Shown: positions 1-10,060 of the stretch, one piece after another
Position numbering within the stretch: the first letter of the stretch is position 1
Layout: every line of letters starts with the position of its first letter
Assembly (NCBI GenBank): GCA_029856125.1
Contig: JAHQWJ010000032.1
Location: forward strand, 1-48,297
Length of the DNA stretch: 48,297 bases
Direction: 5' to 3'
From: Promethearchaeia archaeon
GTDB lineage: Archaea > Asgardarchaeota > Lokiarchaeia > Sigyniarchaeales > SOKP01
Program-made: the position numbers and the translations under genes
Notes under the pieces: generated by a model
Told to the model about the DNA's origin: nothing
The model's input: only the letters and a program-made list of their open reading frames with translations
Database searches by the model: none

Positions 1-2966
1 GAGATAGATTCACTCGGTAATATGCTATAATAGGATTCTCCATCTGTAGTATTTATGACCGTGGTTCTTTTATTTAATGTAAGCCATAAACTTAATGTTT
101 GAACTTTATAATTATTAGCATGTGCATAAACCGTTAACAAATCTGTTCCATCTTCTAAAACAGATGTATCTAATATCAAAGTGTATTGGTTCATTGCCAA
201 ACTTTCAGTAATATTATAAGTATCTTCACCGATCAATTGAACAGTACCTCCACTTACATGAGCCCACGTTTGATTATCAGAATATTTTACCGTTATATTT
301 AAACTACTTCCTATTGGAAGTTCATACACGGAATCGTTCGTTTTATCTATTGAGTTTAAATATAATGAAATATTAGTAGCTCTTTCCGATACTTCGACAT
401 AAAATTGAAATGATTGGGGTTGGTAGTTTTCTAAATATGCTATAATCGGGAGTATTGTTATTCCTTGATCTAATGAATTAGTGTTTAAAGAGTAAATATA
501 TTGATTACTTTGTTCACTAAAATTTCCACCTAGGACTGAAACTACTGCACCTGGTAGATGTGTTTTAGAAAGATCATCTTTATAAAAGACAGTTATATTT
601 AATACTTCATTCACATTTGTTTTTATCGTTTCAGCTTCCGTTCTTTTTTCTTCGTCAACATAAACTTCCATTTCTGTTGCGCTTAAATTTACTTCGAAAT
701 ATATTTGGATCCTCTGAGATTGGAAAGTACTAAATTGTGCTTCAATGGTAACAACTGTGATACCTTGATCCAAATCGGTCGTTGTGTTTAAATTATAATA
801 ATACTGAGAGTCGATCTTAGTAAAATTATCCCATCCCAAAGATACTGTCGCTCCAGAGATATGCTCCTCAGTTTCATTAATTTTGTAGAACACGGTAATA
901 TTAACAAGTTGATTAACTTCGACTATAATCTTCGTAGGTGGACTTGTTGGTGTTGAGGCTCCATCTACTTCAAGTTCTAATTTCGTAGGAATATCGTATA
1001 CTTCAATATAAACTTGAATATTTTGAGCTGAATAATTTTCTAATTGAACAAATATAGTCAATACATTAAAACCTAAACTAAGATCAGTTGAGTTTAAGGT
1101 ATAATTATATTGCGATCCTATTTTACTGAAATTACCAATGTCGAGAAGAATAGCCTCTGCTCCAATAAGATAGGCTTTAGTTTCATCGTCTCGATAAAAG
1201 ACAGTTAAATTTACTATTGTATTGACTTCAATTTGAACATAAGGATCCGCTGTTTTGTTCTGTGAATCGACAAATAATTCAATTTCGGTCGCTCTTTCGA
1301 TAACTTTAACATAGAGTTGAATTACTTGTGTTTCGTAATTAAGCATTTCAGCAGTTACGGTTAATAACCAGATGCCTATGCCAAGATTTGTACTGTCAAT
1401 AATTTTTGAATATTGCTGACCGTTTGGGCTTAATTCACCCGAAACTTTACCGCTAAGTTGAACATTAGCACCTGAAATGTGGTTTGTCTGATTGTCTTGA
1501 TATTTTATAGTAATGTTTACTGTATTTCCTAATGGAATTTGGATAAAAGGATCTGTAGTTTTATTGAGCGTTTCTAAAAATAGTCGATAGTCTGTTTCAT
1601 GATCTTGAAATGTTTCTACATATGTAATGTTTAGGTAAACATCATCTATTGAGATTGTAATATTGTTATCTATACTGAATGTATTTGCTATAAATACCTG
1701 TAAGGAGACAGAGATGTTTACATCCTTTCTAATTAAATTGGTAACATCAAAACCTCCTACTTTTGCATCTTCCAATGATGCATTAGCAGAACTCAATCGA
1801 ACTGTTTCTGGATGCTGGTTATTGTTAATTATTATTCTAATTTCTGAGAAAGGGGATAAAGAGGTGGGCCAATCTTGATCTATCATATACTTAAATCTCA
1901 AATTAGCTTCGGAAACATGAGTATTGTCCCCAGAAATAGTATTTCCTATCTGATTCCAAGAAACAGAAGAAAATTGATCAACCTTTCTTTCGTATGCAAG
2001 AGTTAAATTACATGATTTAATTATAAGAGCATCCCATTTATCATGATCTCCACTATTCGAATTATCTTCACAATAAATATCAATTCCTACAGTTATCGTA
2101 AAATCTGTATGACTTGTATCTTTTTCTAAGGCCAAATTCAATGCGGTAATTAAATCTTCTTCACTTACAGAGGCTAGAAGACTGTCAGTAATATTTAATA
2201 TTGAAGGGTAAGCTGCTGACGAATTCCACTGTCCTAAGTACTTAGTCTTGTTTTCTGCAACTCGGAAAGAATAAGTTCGTTCTAAATCTGAGATTTCAAT
2301 GTAAAATGTTGCAGAATCACCTATTCCAAATCCAGGGACGGGAAAAGTGATTTCTGCTGAATTATTCACATCTAATGGAGTATCAACGCTATAATCTACT
2401 GATGCATTATAAATAACTTCAAGAGAAGCAGAAATAATCTCGTAATCAGACATATCATCTGGTAATGATACATTTTTTCGGAAGTGTGCACTGGGAAAGT
2501 TGTGTACTTGACCAGCGCCTCCGTCTTCATTTTCATTTAAGTAGTGATATACATAACATCCCGTAGAATTAATTTCAGCGACATCAGGTAAAAGAAAATC
2601 ACCATTACTATAGATACCCCATCCATACCAACTTGATGAATTTGCTTCACCAGTAGTTAATGAGAAGCTCGAATCTTCTCCAACAACGATATAATTAGCA
2701 GTACCACCACTTATGTTCGCATCTGTTGTGGAATTATCTCCTTGAGCTCCCTGATTATAAACCCACTCACCTTGAGTAGAAAAATTATTATAATCAAGCC
2801 ATTCCTGATTATATAAAGTTTCCGCTGAACTATGAATAAATTCCGATTGCTTAGCAGGGTGTTCATAGCTATAATTTAAGAAATTTAAGGATAATGGCAC
2901 TAGAAAGAACGATATTACGATAACAAAAATCACACTTAGCGTTCTTATCTTTCTATTTCGTTTCAT
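1..2966 (-). CDS. Giant Ig-like-repeat surface protein, 3' end outside window
   Basis: Open minus-strand frame of 988 codons that runs off the left edge, so the C-terminus is missing. The ATG at 2966 starts a basic stretch (MKRNRKIRT) followed by a hydrophobic signal or anchor helix, then a long exported-looking region rich in N-x-S/T sequons. The first ~400 residues align by eye with the neighbour at 2984-6433, for example QEWLDYNNF against TEWLTNNEF. Next come ~100-residue beta-rich repeats, each ending in a phrase like 'ERATEIELFVD' and containing 'HISGA' and 'GITVLTI'-type blocks. It starts 17 bp after the neighbour's stop, so the two are probably co-transcribed tandem duplicates. Likely a cell-surface stalk or adhesin. 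The fold is inferred; no ligand can be named. Confidence 0.85.
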   Translation of the reverse strand, partial: MKRNRKIRTLSVIFVIVISFFLVPLSLNFLNYSYEHPAKQSEFIHSSAETLYNQEWLDYNNFSTQGEWVYNQGAQGDNSTTDANISGGTANYIVVGEDSSFSLTTGEANSSSWYGWGIYSNGDFLLPDVAEINSTGCYVYHYLNENEDGGAGQVHNFPSAHFRKNVSLPDDMSDYEIISASLEVIYNASVDYSVDTPLDVNNSAEITFPVPGFGIGDSATFYIEISDLERTYSFRVAENKTKYLGQWNSSAAYPSILNITDSLLASVSEEDLITALNLALEKDTSHTDFTITVGIDIYCEDNSNSGDHDKWDALIIKSCNLTLAYERKVDQFSSVSWNQIGNTISGDNTHVSEANLRFKYMIDQDWPTSLSPFSEIRIIINNNQHPETVRLSSANASLEDAKVGGFDVTNLIRKDVNISVSLQVFIANTFSIDNNITISIDDVYLNITYVETFQDHETDYRLFLETLNKTTDPFIQIPLGNTVNITIKYQDNQTNHISGANVQLSGKVSGELSPNGQQYSKIIDSTNLGIGIWLLTVTAEMLNYETQVIQLYVKVIERATEIELFVDSQNKTADPYVQIEVNTIVNLTVFYRDDETKAYLIGAEAILLDIGNFSKIGSQYNYTLNSTDLSLGFNVLTIFVQLENYSAQNIQVYIEVYDIPTKLELEVDGASTPTSPPTKIIVEVNQLVNITVFYKINETEEHISGATVSLGWDNFTKIDSQYYYNLNTTTDLDQGITVVTIEAQFSTFQSQRIQIYFEVNLSATEMEVYVDEEKRTEAETIKTNVNEVLNITVFYKDDLSKTHLPGAVVSVLGGNFSEQSNQYIYSLNTNSLDQGITILPIIAYLENYQPQSFQFYVEVSERATNISLYLNSIDKTNDSVYELPIGSSLNITVKYSDNQTWAHVSGGTVQLIGEDTYNITESLAMNQYTLILDTSVLEDGTDLLTVYAHANNYKVQTLSLWLTLNKRTTVINTTDGESYYSILPSESI

Positions 2967-2983
2967 TTTTACACCTGCTAGCT

Positions 2984-5900
2984 TCATTCGATGGTTTCTC
3001 CTCCTGATTTTTTATTAATTTTATCTACAATCTCTTTTTCTACCTTTAATACTTCTCTATTACGCTCTATTTCACCGGTTATAATATTATCACGAGTACT
3101 GACTGTCAGCGGTTTTAATTTCTTCCCTTTGCCAATTTTTTTCCTGATCTTTCGCAACATTCTTACTTTTTGTGGATATTTAAAGTGTTTTTGATATAGA
3201 ACGAAAGCTGTTGTTAACCCAACAACCCCCGCTGCTAATGATATTAGTATTATAGTAATATCAGGACCGGGTGGTGCAACTACATTTAGAAATATTTCAA
3301 AATCATCGCTAAAATCATAATTTTCTCCAGCATACGCATTAATCCTTATATGATATGTTCCTGCTGGGATGTTATTTAATGAGGTTTCGTATATCCCATC
3401 GTCGTTCGAATCAGTTAAAGTTCCCTGTCCTTTTACCCAACTATAAGTCACAGTTGCGTTCTTGATACTGCCTCCAAAATTAATATTGGTTAGGTTTATT
3501 TGAATAAGAAAATCTTCACCAGGATTGATTAAATTAGTATCAGACACAGTATCTATTGAAGTACTAATGGGATTAACGGTAATTATTATTTTAATAGTAG
3601 TATTTATTTGATATGTTGGTGCTTGAGCGATAATTGTATATTTATTATCTCCAAACAACAGATTAGTACTATCTAATATGATATAATATTGATTCCCAAT
3701 TTCAGTAAGATTTTCGGATAAGGATTCTCCCCTTAATTGCAACCAGGCATTCGGTATTTCTAATCCTGTTCTGTAATCGAAAAATTTAAGAGTAATATTG
3801 ATCATGCTCCCAATCGCTACTTCTAAGACTGGATCATCTGTTTTATCATCTCCATTTAGAGATAGCTGCATTATTGTAGCTCTATCCGTAACCTTTATGA
3901 CAAATTGGGTTGATTCTGGTTGATAATTTGTTAATTGAGCAAATACCGTTAAAATATTGAGACCAGGATCTAATTCATTTGTATTAATTGTTATATTAAA
4001 TTGTACGCCAGTTCTATTCAAATTATTGAAACCTAATAACTCAACGCTCGCTCCAATTAGATGAGTTTGAGTACGATTATCTTTATAGAATGCAGTGATA
4101 TTGACCAATTCGTTTGCCTCAAACTCAAGGGGGTCTGTTTGATTTATTGGATCTATTAGAGTCCCGTTTACGAGAAGAATTAAATCTGTAGCTCTATTGG
4201 CAACATTAATAAATAATTGGACAGTTTGAGGTTGATATCCGTCTAATTGAGCAAAAATAGTTAATATGTTAAGATCCTTCTCAAGATCATTTGTTTTAAG
4301 TGTATAATTAAATTGATTACCATTTTCATCAAATGTTCCTAATACTCCTAATAGTTCAACACTTGCTCCCATAAGATGGGTATCAGTCTCATTATCTCTG
4401 TATAGGACTGTAACATTTAATGCTTCATCAAATTGAGTATTATATATCTCCCCATCATATTTTTCTTCCTCTATACGGACTTCTATATAAGTTGCTCTAA
4501 TTTGAATATTAATAAAAAATTGAATCGTTTGTGATTGATAATTACTTTTTTGGGCAAAAATTGTTATAACATTTACACCCAGAGTCAAGTTGTTGGTGTT
4601 TAAGGTAAAGTTATATTGATTTACATCCTCGTCCATGCTTCCAATTCCTAATAAGTCGACTGAAGCTCCATCTATATGTGCTAAGGTAAGATTATCATTG
4701 TAATTGATCGTTATATCTAAGAATTTATCAAATTGAGAAAAAATTGTAACACTATCATTTTTTGGGCTACCACCTATATTTAGCATTAATTGCGTTTCTC
4801 TCTCGATAACTTCGACAAAAATTTGAATAGACTGAGTCTTATAATTGACCTTTTGAACCGTTATTGTTAACACACTAATTCCTAAACCTAGAACTGATGA
4901 GTTTACGGTGAAAGAATATTGTTCTAAAGGAATACTCTCATTAAAATCCCCAGAAACTTTTCCTTCTAATATAGCACTATCAGCACTAATGTGATTTGCA
5001 CTTACATTATCTTTGTAAGTAACAATAACATTTAACATATGATCAATAGGTATTTGAATTACTGGATCAAGGGTTTTGTCCTCTCCATCCAAAAATAATT
5101 CTAGATCTGTGCCATAATCTGGAAAAGTCTCGATATAAGATATGTTAAGATAAACGTCATCAATCGAAATTGAATATACTTGTCCTAACTCAAAAGTATC
5201 CTTGAGAAATACCTCTATAGAGACCGTGATATTCCCAACCGTGGATATTAAACTTGTCACATCAAACCCTCCTACTTTTGCCTCCTTCCAAGATTCATTA
5301 GCGGATGAAAGTCTTATAATTCCTTCATTATAAGCTTTGTCGTTGATATAGAAAATGATTTCTGAAAGAGGTGCAGATATGGGCCAAGTGTTATTTACCT
5401 TATATTTAAAGAAAAATTTCGCATCTGTAACTTGGATATTAGCACTATCAAGCCTATTTCCTTCTTGATTCCAAGAAAGGGATGTGGATTGATCAATCTT
5501 TTTCTTAACTGTGAATGTTAAGTTACAGGTTTTAATAATTAAATCACTAAATGTATCAGTATCTGTACCTGGAAGGTTATCCTCACTGTATATATCTATT
5601 CCTAACGTAAGGGTAAAATTTGAGTGAGAAGGATCTTTATCAAAAGCAGAGTTTAAAGCTGTTATTAGATCGATTTCGGCAACCGTTTCTAATGGGCTAT
5701 CATCTAATGTAAGAATTGTAGATTGAGAACTGTTTTGTTGACCTAAATATTTAGTTTTATTTGATGCTACGGTATATACAGGAGGGTTATAGTCTAAATC
5801 TGATATTTGAGAATAATAAGTGACCGAGTCACCAATTGCAAAATTTGTCCAACTACCATCGTCATTAGGCGTATCAACATTTGAACTTACAGAGGCATTC

Positions 5901-6433
5901 ACAATTACTTCTAATGTAGCAGAAGTGATAACATAATCAGACATATCAATAGGCACACTGATATTTGTTTTCCAATGGACACTAGGAGCTTGATTGTTAT
6001 CATCTGCCCATATATGGCTAACATAAGCCCCATAGGATCGAATTTCAGCGGTATCGGGATATTGAAAATCACCATTTTGAAATTGTATCCAGTTTGGTGA
6101 TGTAGGCGAATCAATTATACCATATACGACGGTAAATGTTCTTGTTTCACCTAAAACTTCATAATTTGCTTGACCAGAGCTTATGATAGCATTCATATCG
6201 GAATTATCGCCATCGGTACCGTTTTCCCATTCCCAATCGTCTTGAGTTAAGAACTCGTTATTGGTAAGCCATTCCGTCGTTACCGATCTTTGAGCGGAAG
6301 TCTTGACAAAATCAACATCTCTATTTTCTTCATAGGAGATATCAAAATTATTTTGAATAAAAGGAAAAATTAAAGAAATACTAAACAAAACTAAAAATCC
6401 GATTGTTTTAAATTGTCGTTTTCTTTCTGTCAA
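2984..6433 (-). CDS. Giant Ig-like-repeat surface protein with C-terminal membrane anchor
   Basis: 1149 residues. The N-terminal hydrophobic segment (about residues 9-27) is a signal peptide or signal anchor. An N-terminal beta-rich region of ~430 residues precedes about six tandem ~95-105-residue beta-sandwich-like repeats with recurring blocks such as 'SADSAILEG', 'MGASVELLG', 'LNILTIFAQL' and 'NYQPQ'. A further Ig-like module follows (about 960-1050), then one transmembrane helix (about 1059-1081) and a 68-residue lysine/arginine-rich cytosolic tail. Many N-x-S/T sites suggest N-glycosylation. It is the upstream member of a tandem pair and its stop lies 17 bp before the next start. Probably a surface adhesin or S-layer-associated protein; the basic tail could dock cytosolic partners or membrane, which is inference. 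Confidence 0.88.
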   Translation of the reverse strand: MTERKRQFKTIGFLVLFSISLIFPFIQNNFDISYEENRDVDFVKTSAQRSVTTEWLTNNEFLTQDDWEWENGTDGDNSDMNAIISSGQANYEVLGETRTFTVVYGIIDSPTSPNWIQFQNGDFQYPDTAEIRSYGAYVSHIWADDNNQAPSVHWKTNISVPIDMSDYVITSATLEVIVNASVSSNVDTPNDDGSWTNFAIGDSVTYYSQISDLDYNPPVYTVASNKTKYLGQQNSSQSTILTLDDSPLETVAEIDLITALNSAFDKDPSHSNFTLTLGIDIYSEDNLPGTDTDTFSDLIIKTCNLTFTVKKKIDQSTSLSWNQEGNRLDSANIQVTDAKFFFKYKVNNTWPISAPLSEIIFYINDKAYNEGIIRLSSANESWKEAKVGGFDVTSLISTVGNITVSIEVFLKDTFELGQVYSISIDDVYLNISYIETFPDYGTDLELFLDGEDKTLDPVIQIPIDHMLNVIVTYKDNVSANHISADSAILEGKVSGDFNESIPLEQYSFTVNSSVLGLGISVLTITVQKVNYKTQSIQIFVEVIERETQLMLNIGGSPKNDSVTIFSQFDKFLDITINYNDNLTLAHIDGASVDLLGIGSMDEDVNQYNFTLNTNNLTLGVNVITIFAQKSNYQSQTIQFFINIQIRATYIEVRIEEEKYDGEIYNTQFDEALNVTVLYRDNETDTHLMGASVELLGVLGTFDENGNQFNYTLKTNDLEKDLNILTIFAQLDGYQPQTVQLFINVANRATDLILLVNGTLIDPINQTDPLEFEANELVNITAFYKDNRTQTHLIGASVELLGFNNLNRTGVQFNITINTNELDPGLNILTVFAQLTNYQPESTQFVIKVTDRATIMQLSLNGDDKTDDPVLEVAIGSMINITLKFFDYRTGLEIPNAWLQLRGESLSENLTEIGNQYYIILDSTNLLFGDNKYTIIAQAPTYQINTTIKIIITVNPISTSIDTVSDTNLINPGEDFLIQINLTNINFGGSIKNATVTYSWVKGQGTLTDSNDDGIYETSLNNIPAGTYHIRINAYAGENYDFSDDFEIFLNVVAPPGPDITIILISLAAGVVGLTTAFVLYQKHFKYPQKVRMLRKIRKKIGKGKKLKPLTVSTRDNIITGEIERNREVLKVEKEIVDKINKKSGGETIE

Positions 6434-6719
6434 ACTCGCTCACTTATCTATACGATTTTTATTATCAATTCCTATACAACAAAGTGAAAGTAATGAAGAT
6501 TTTTCACTTAAACTTTTGATTTATTATTTAATAATTTCTTTATTAAAACTATACTAATTATAGATTCTAGTAGCTCTATTCTTAGGTTTGCGCAAGTTAT
6601 TTGATAAATCTAAAATAGTAGTAACACTACCTTATTTTAAATCTTTATCTCATGAATTAAAAGAGAATTAATATTTAAACTACGAAGATACTGAAGTGAT
6701 ATTTTTCTCGATACTTTTT

Positions 6720-7523
6720 TTAAAGAGAACTCTTTACGAACCCGCCATCTACTTGGACTACAGTCCCAGTAATATAGTTGGCTTTATCAGAAGCTAAAAA
6801 AACTACGAGATTTGCTAACTCTTGAGGGCGACCAAGTCTCCCTAAAGGAATGTTATCTATCCAAATCTTCATTATTTCTTGTCTTGATTTACCTAAATCA
6901 TTCATTTGAGTTTTTATTAGTTCTTCCATTCGATTGGTTAATGTTGGTCCAGGACAGACAACATTAACTAGGATATTATCTTTTGCGTATTCGTTCGATA
7001 ATGTTTTTGCGAAACCTACAACACCAAGACGGGTTGTATTGGACAAGATCAAATTATTTAGCGGTTGTTTAACAGATACTGAAGTTATTGCGATAATCCT
7101 ACCAAACTTTTGCTTTTGCATTATTGGTAATACTAGTTTAGAAATGTGAATGAAGGAAACCAAGTTTAATTTTATAGATTTTTCCCAATCATCTCTGCTA
7201 ATTTCACTAAATGGCGCTGATGGTGGACCACCTGCGTTATGCACTAATATGTCTATGTGCCTAAACTCATTTAATGTAGTTTCAACTAGTGTTCGAATCT
7301 GGTTTTCATCATTTAAATCATTGACAACTCCAAGAATTCTATTACTACTGTTAGAGGTTTTCAACTTGCTAATTTCCTCTTTCGCCTGATTTATGTTGTC
7401 TTCAGAACGACTACATATAATTACATGTGCTCCTTCGCTATATAACGCTTTAGCACATGCTAATCCCAATCCTTTACTAGAAGCTAGAACTAACGCTACC
7501 TTGTTATTCAATCCTAAATTCAT
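6720..7523 (-). CDS. Short-chain dehydrogenase/reductase-like protein, atypical active site
   Basis: 267 residues, normal length for a classical SDR with a Rossmann fold. Visible are the N-terminal dinucleotide motif in variant form (ASSKGLGLA), an acidic turn (NDLND), HNAGG in place of NNAG, and the catalytic-Ser strand AITSVSV. C-terminal PGPT and the ending VDGGF are family typical. Where classical SDRs carry Tyr-x-x-x-Lys, this protein reads Ser-Asn-Thr-Thr-Arg (LSNTTRLGVVGFAKTL), so both Tyr and Lys are replaced. A known subfamily annotated as 3-oxoacyl-ACP reductase-like shares this LSN..R signature. Substrate unknown. Monocistronic by spacing. Confidence 0.85.
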   Translation of the reverse strand: MNLGLNNKVALVLASSKGLGLACAKALYSEGAHVIICSRSEDNINQAKEEISKLKTSNSSNRILGVVNDLNDENQIRTLVETTLNEFRHIDILVHNAGGPPSAPFSEISRDDWEKSIKLNLVSFIHISKLVLPIMQKQKFGRIIAITSVSVKQPLNNLILSNTTRLGVVGFAKTLSNEYAKDNILVNVVCPGPTLTNRMEELIKTQMNDLGKSRQEIMKIWIDNIPLGRLGRPQELANLVVFLASDKANYITGTVVQVDGGFVKSSL

Positions 7524-7577
7524 TTCAGCACACTTAATTGAAAATTTATAATAAATTTTTAAGAAGCTTAAGTATCA

Positions 7578-7736
7578 TTAAGAATCATTTACATAAATAC
7601 TACATTTTCCAAAAAAATTATTGCATCTATCGCAGTTTTCAGCATCTTGACAATTATTAGATTGCGGGCATTTAGCATTTTTGTGATCAAAAGCTATTTT
7701 GACACGGTGTAACCTTTTTTCTATATTTTCTCTCAT
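7578..7736 (-). CDS. Small Cys-rich protein, 52 residues
   Basis: Complete short frame from ATG (7736) to TAA (7578), lying in the gap between the SDR and the roadblock gene. The basic, helical N-terminal half (MRENIEKRLHRVK) is followed by five cysteines spaced C-x5-C-x5-C-x2-C-x6-C in a hydrophilic, Asn-rich context (residues 23-45). This arrangement suggests a zinc-binding or other metal-binding knuckle. There is no signal peptide. Supporting points are the non-random Cys spacing and the otherwise unexplained gap. No family was recognised and the function is unknown. Codon use resembles its neighbours. Confidence 0.6.
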   Translation of the reverse strand: MRENIEKRLHRVKIAFDHKNAKCPQSNNCQDAENCDRCNNFFGKCSIYVNDS

Positions 7737-7858
7737 AAGATTTCAAAACTAGTTTAAGAAGAAAAAATTCTGCCAATTAGAACGTACTACAAAAATAATT
7801 TAATTTTGAGGATAAAGAATATAATAAAATAATTAAAAATAGATAATAATAAATTCAC

Positions 7859-8314
7859 TTAATCAGGAGTTAACTCGTCTAAATCGCTTAAGTCAAGTCC
7901 AGAATCTAAAGTTTCAGGGATATCTGATAAGAATTCGTCTAAAATTTCTTTTAACTCGTCTCCTGAGCGCTTCAAAATCAACCTAATTAAACCTATATTT
8001 ATATCTGGATCAGAGATAAGTGTAAGTACCCCTTTAGGACCACAACTCGACGCAAAAATCTTTCCTCCTGTAAATTCGCTCGTTACTATTTCTAAATCTC
8101 CTAATTCTAGATTTTTTCCTTGCTCTTCTGATGCACAGAATACCGCGCTTGCTATTGCGCCGATACCATCGACATCTGCAGGAAAATAGGAAAATTTAGA
8201 GACGCTCGCAATAGTTAGTCCTGTTCTGTCAACTAATATTACTTTTTTAATACCGCTCTCGGATTTTATAATCTTTGAAAGAATATTATCAAAACTTCTA
8301 GTGTCAATTGACAA
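7859..8314 (-). CDS. Roadblock/LC7-domain protein
   Basis: 151 residues. About residues 5-125 match the roadblock/LC7 fold: an amphipathic first helix (FDNILSKIIKSESGIK), strand-turn VILVDRTGLTIAS, a central helix rich in Ala/Gly (GIGAIASAVFCAS), strand EIVTSEFTGGKIFASS and a final strand-helix. The C-terminal ~25 residues are acidic. Roadblock proteins such as MglB and the Ragulator subunits dimerise and act as scaffolds or GAPs for small Ras-like GTPases, so a GTPase partner is expected; a candidate type is encoded at 38064-39041. The start is a TTG preceded by a GGTG Shine-Dalgarno 6 nt upstream, which supports this non-ATG start. Confidence 0.9.
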   Translation of the reverse strand: MSIDTRSFDNILSKIIKSESGIKKVILVDRTGLTIASVSKFSYFPADVDGIGAIASAVFCASEEQGKNLELGDLEIVTSEFTGGKIFASSCGPKGVLTLISDPDINIGLIRLILKRSGDELKEILDEFLSDIPETLDSGLDLSDLDELTPD

Positions 8315-8498
8315 TTCTTACACCACTCTTAAAATTTCAACCTTTAGTATTATATTAGATTTATAGATTTAAAATTGTTATTATTAATAAAAAAGTATAT
8401 GTATATAAAAATATGTTTTTCCTAGTCATTTTCAAGTAAGGCTAGGTAAAATTAGGAAAATGAACAACTTTAATCAAAAAAAATAAATCAACAACTAT

Positions 8499-9725
8499 TT
8501 AGAGGAGATTCTTCTCTTTTACGATTTCCCTGTAGTGATCTCTCTCTCTTCTCAAAATTTTGACTTCTTTTTTGAGATCTAAAATTTGATCCTTGAATGT
8601 TTCTTTTTCATTTTCTTTGGTTTTGCTCTCACTTTTAAGATTTTTCACATCCAATTTTAAAGTTGTTATGGAATCGATGTGAAGCGAATTTTGGTTTTTT
8701 AATTTATCAATTTCATTTAAAAATCTTTTTTGCGCATTTTCAGATTTTTCAAGCTCAGAGCTCAAACCTACGTTGATATTTTTCATATCCTCTTTTTCTT
8801 GAAGAACCTTCTCAGCTTCTCCTTCTAGTTCTTCTGCTCCCGTTAGTTTATTTGAAAGCACTTCAATGCGTTTTTCCTTTTCTTTTATAAATTCATCTCT
8901 TTCAAATATTTTTTGGTTTAAAATCTTTAAATCCTCAATCAATTTCGCATTATTTTGATTCAGATCTGCCATTTGTTGACTCCATTTCTCCAATTTTATG
9001 TATTGCTCACTTATTTCATCTTTAAGCGATTGGATCTCCTCTTCATGTTCTGCATTTCCAGATACAACTTCAGTGTATTTTCTTGTTAATTCTCTAATTT
9101 TGCTTTTCTTCTCCTCTAGAAGGTCTTGAAGTTCGCGATTTTTATTTTTAATTTCATCGTATTCATTAACCGTTAGTAGATTTTCTTTACCAACTTCTTG
9201 ATTTTTTTTTTTACTATTATCTGCCGCCCCATTCACACTTTTAGCTTGTTTTTCTCCTTCTGTTTTACTTACTTCTACTACACTTGTTTCGCCCTCAATA
9301 ATCTCTTCCCAGTAAGTTGATAATTCATCTTTTTTAAGCATATCATAGTATTGTCCTAAAATATCATCAAAATTGAGAGCCTCTCTTTTAGGTAATAATT
9401 CGTGAGCTATCCTTCTCAACCTTCCTTCTAATTCTGTGTCACTAACATCTTCTTGAGACAGGAAAATGCAAATCGCAAAGTTCGGTTTTCCCACATAGTG
9501 TCTAAATGAAAATCCGGAATAAAAACTCGCAACACTAACATCATTGTCAAGTAAAATTTCAGCAATGTGAGGTTCCATCTTCTTATCCATGTGAATTTCG
9601 GCTAATCCTTTTAAAATATCTGACGTAATTCCTAAAAACTCACAAATATTACTTGGAAATTGTGTTTCAATGTGGGTTTCGGCTTTATCGTTAAATCCTA
9701 AAACAGTTATACCTTTCAATCTCAC
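8499..9725 (-). CDS. Coiled-coil protein with conserved-looking N-terminal domain
   Basis: 408 residues with a GTG start. Residues ~1-140 form a compact alpha/beta domain (FAICIFLSQED strand followed by a helix containing RRIAHELLP, then DDILGQYYDML). Residues ~175-405 are an almost continuous, highly charged heptad-rich coiled coil (many Glu/Lys, with NK, EK and LK repeats). The N-terminal domain size and strand-helix order are compatible with a longin or roadblock-like (profilin-like) fold, but this is inference without a profile search. It lies 184 bp upstream of the roadblock gene on the same strand, so the two may work together as a scaffold. Function unknown; the protein is probably cytosolic and elongated. 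Confidence 0.75.
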   Translation of the reverse strand: MRLKGITVLGFNDKAETHIETQFPSNICEFLGITSDILKGLAEIHMDKKMEPHIAEILLDNDVSVASFYSGFSFRHYVGKPNFAICIFLSQEDVSDTELEGRLRRIAHELLPKREALNFDDILGQYYDMLKKDELSTYWEEIIEGETSVVEVSKTEGEKQAKSVNGAADNSKKKNQEVGKENLLTVNEYDEIKNKNRELQDLLEEKKSKIRELTRKYTEVVSGNAEHEEEIQSLKDEISEQYIKLEKWSQQMADLNQNNAKLIEDLKILNQKIFERDEFIKEKEKRIEVLSNKLTGAEELEGEAEKVLQEKEDMKNINVGLSSELEKSENAQKRFLNEIDKLKNQNSLHIDSITTLKLDVKNLKSESKTKENEKETFKDQILDLKKEVKILRRERDHYREIVKEKNLL

Positions 9726-10060
9726 TCAACGGAATTGATTAAATTTTACGGTCTTATCACTAATAAGTTAACAACACTTATGTATATTTCAATCAATACA
9801 AACCAATACCGGCTTTCGACATCTATCTCAAAATACTAGTGTATGATTTTGCATTGGTAGGATATTCTTAAATAGGTTAAAAATTTGATTTCCAAAATTA
9901 ATTTAGTCACATTTATATAATAAATTAGATAATTACAAATTAAGTTTAGTTAAAATTTATTCGAAAAAGTAAATATTTACACTTTATTATCTTAAATTAT
10001 TCAATATTATATTAATTATTATGTAAAAATTATTTTTTTTTGATAATTAAAAGGTGAAAC
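9726..10060. other. AT-rich divergent intergenic region (335 bp)
   Basis: Separates the coiled-coil gene (minus) from the RHH-receiver regulator (plus) and should hold both promoters. Several TATA-like tracts are present, such as one near 9911-9921 and another near 10009-10018. A GGTG Shine-Dalgarno at 10053-10056 lies at the very end and points to a start codon near 10061-10075. No coding frame or RNA gene is supported here. Confidence 0.5.

Noticed and set aside
1..6433. CRISPR or DNA-level repeat array
   Set aside because: The periodicity comes from ~100-residue protein repeats that are divergent at the DNA level.
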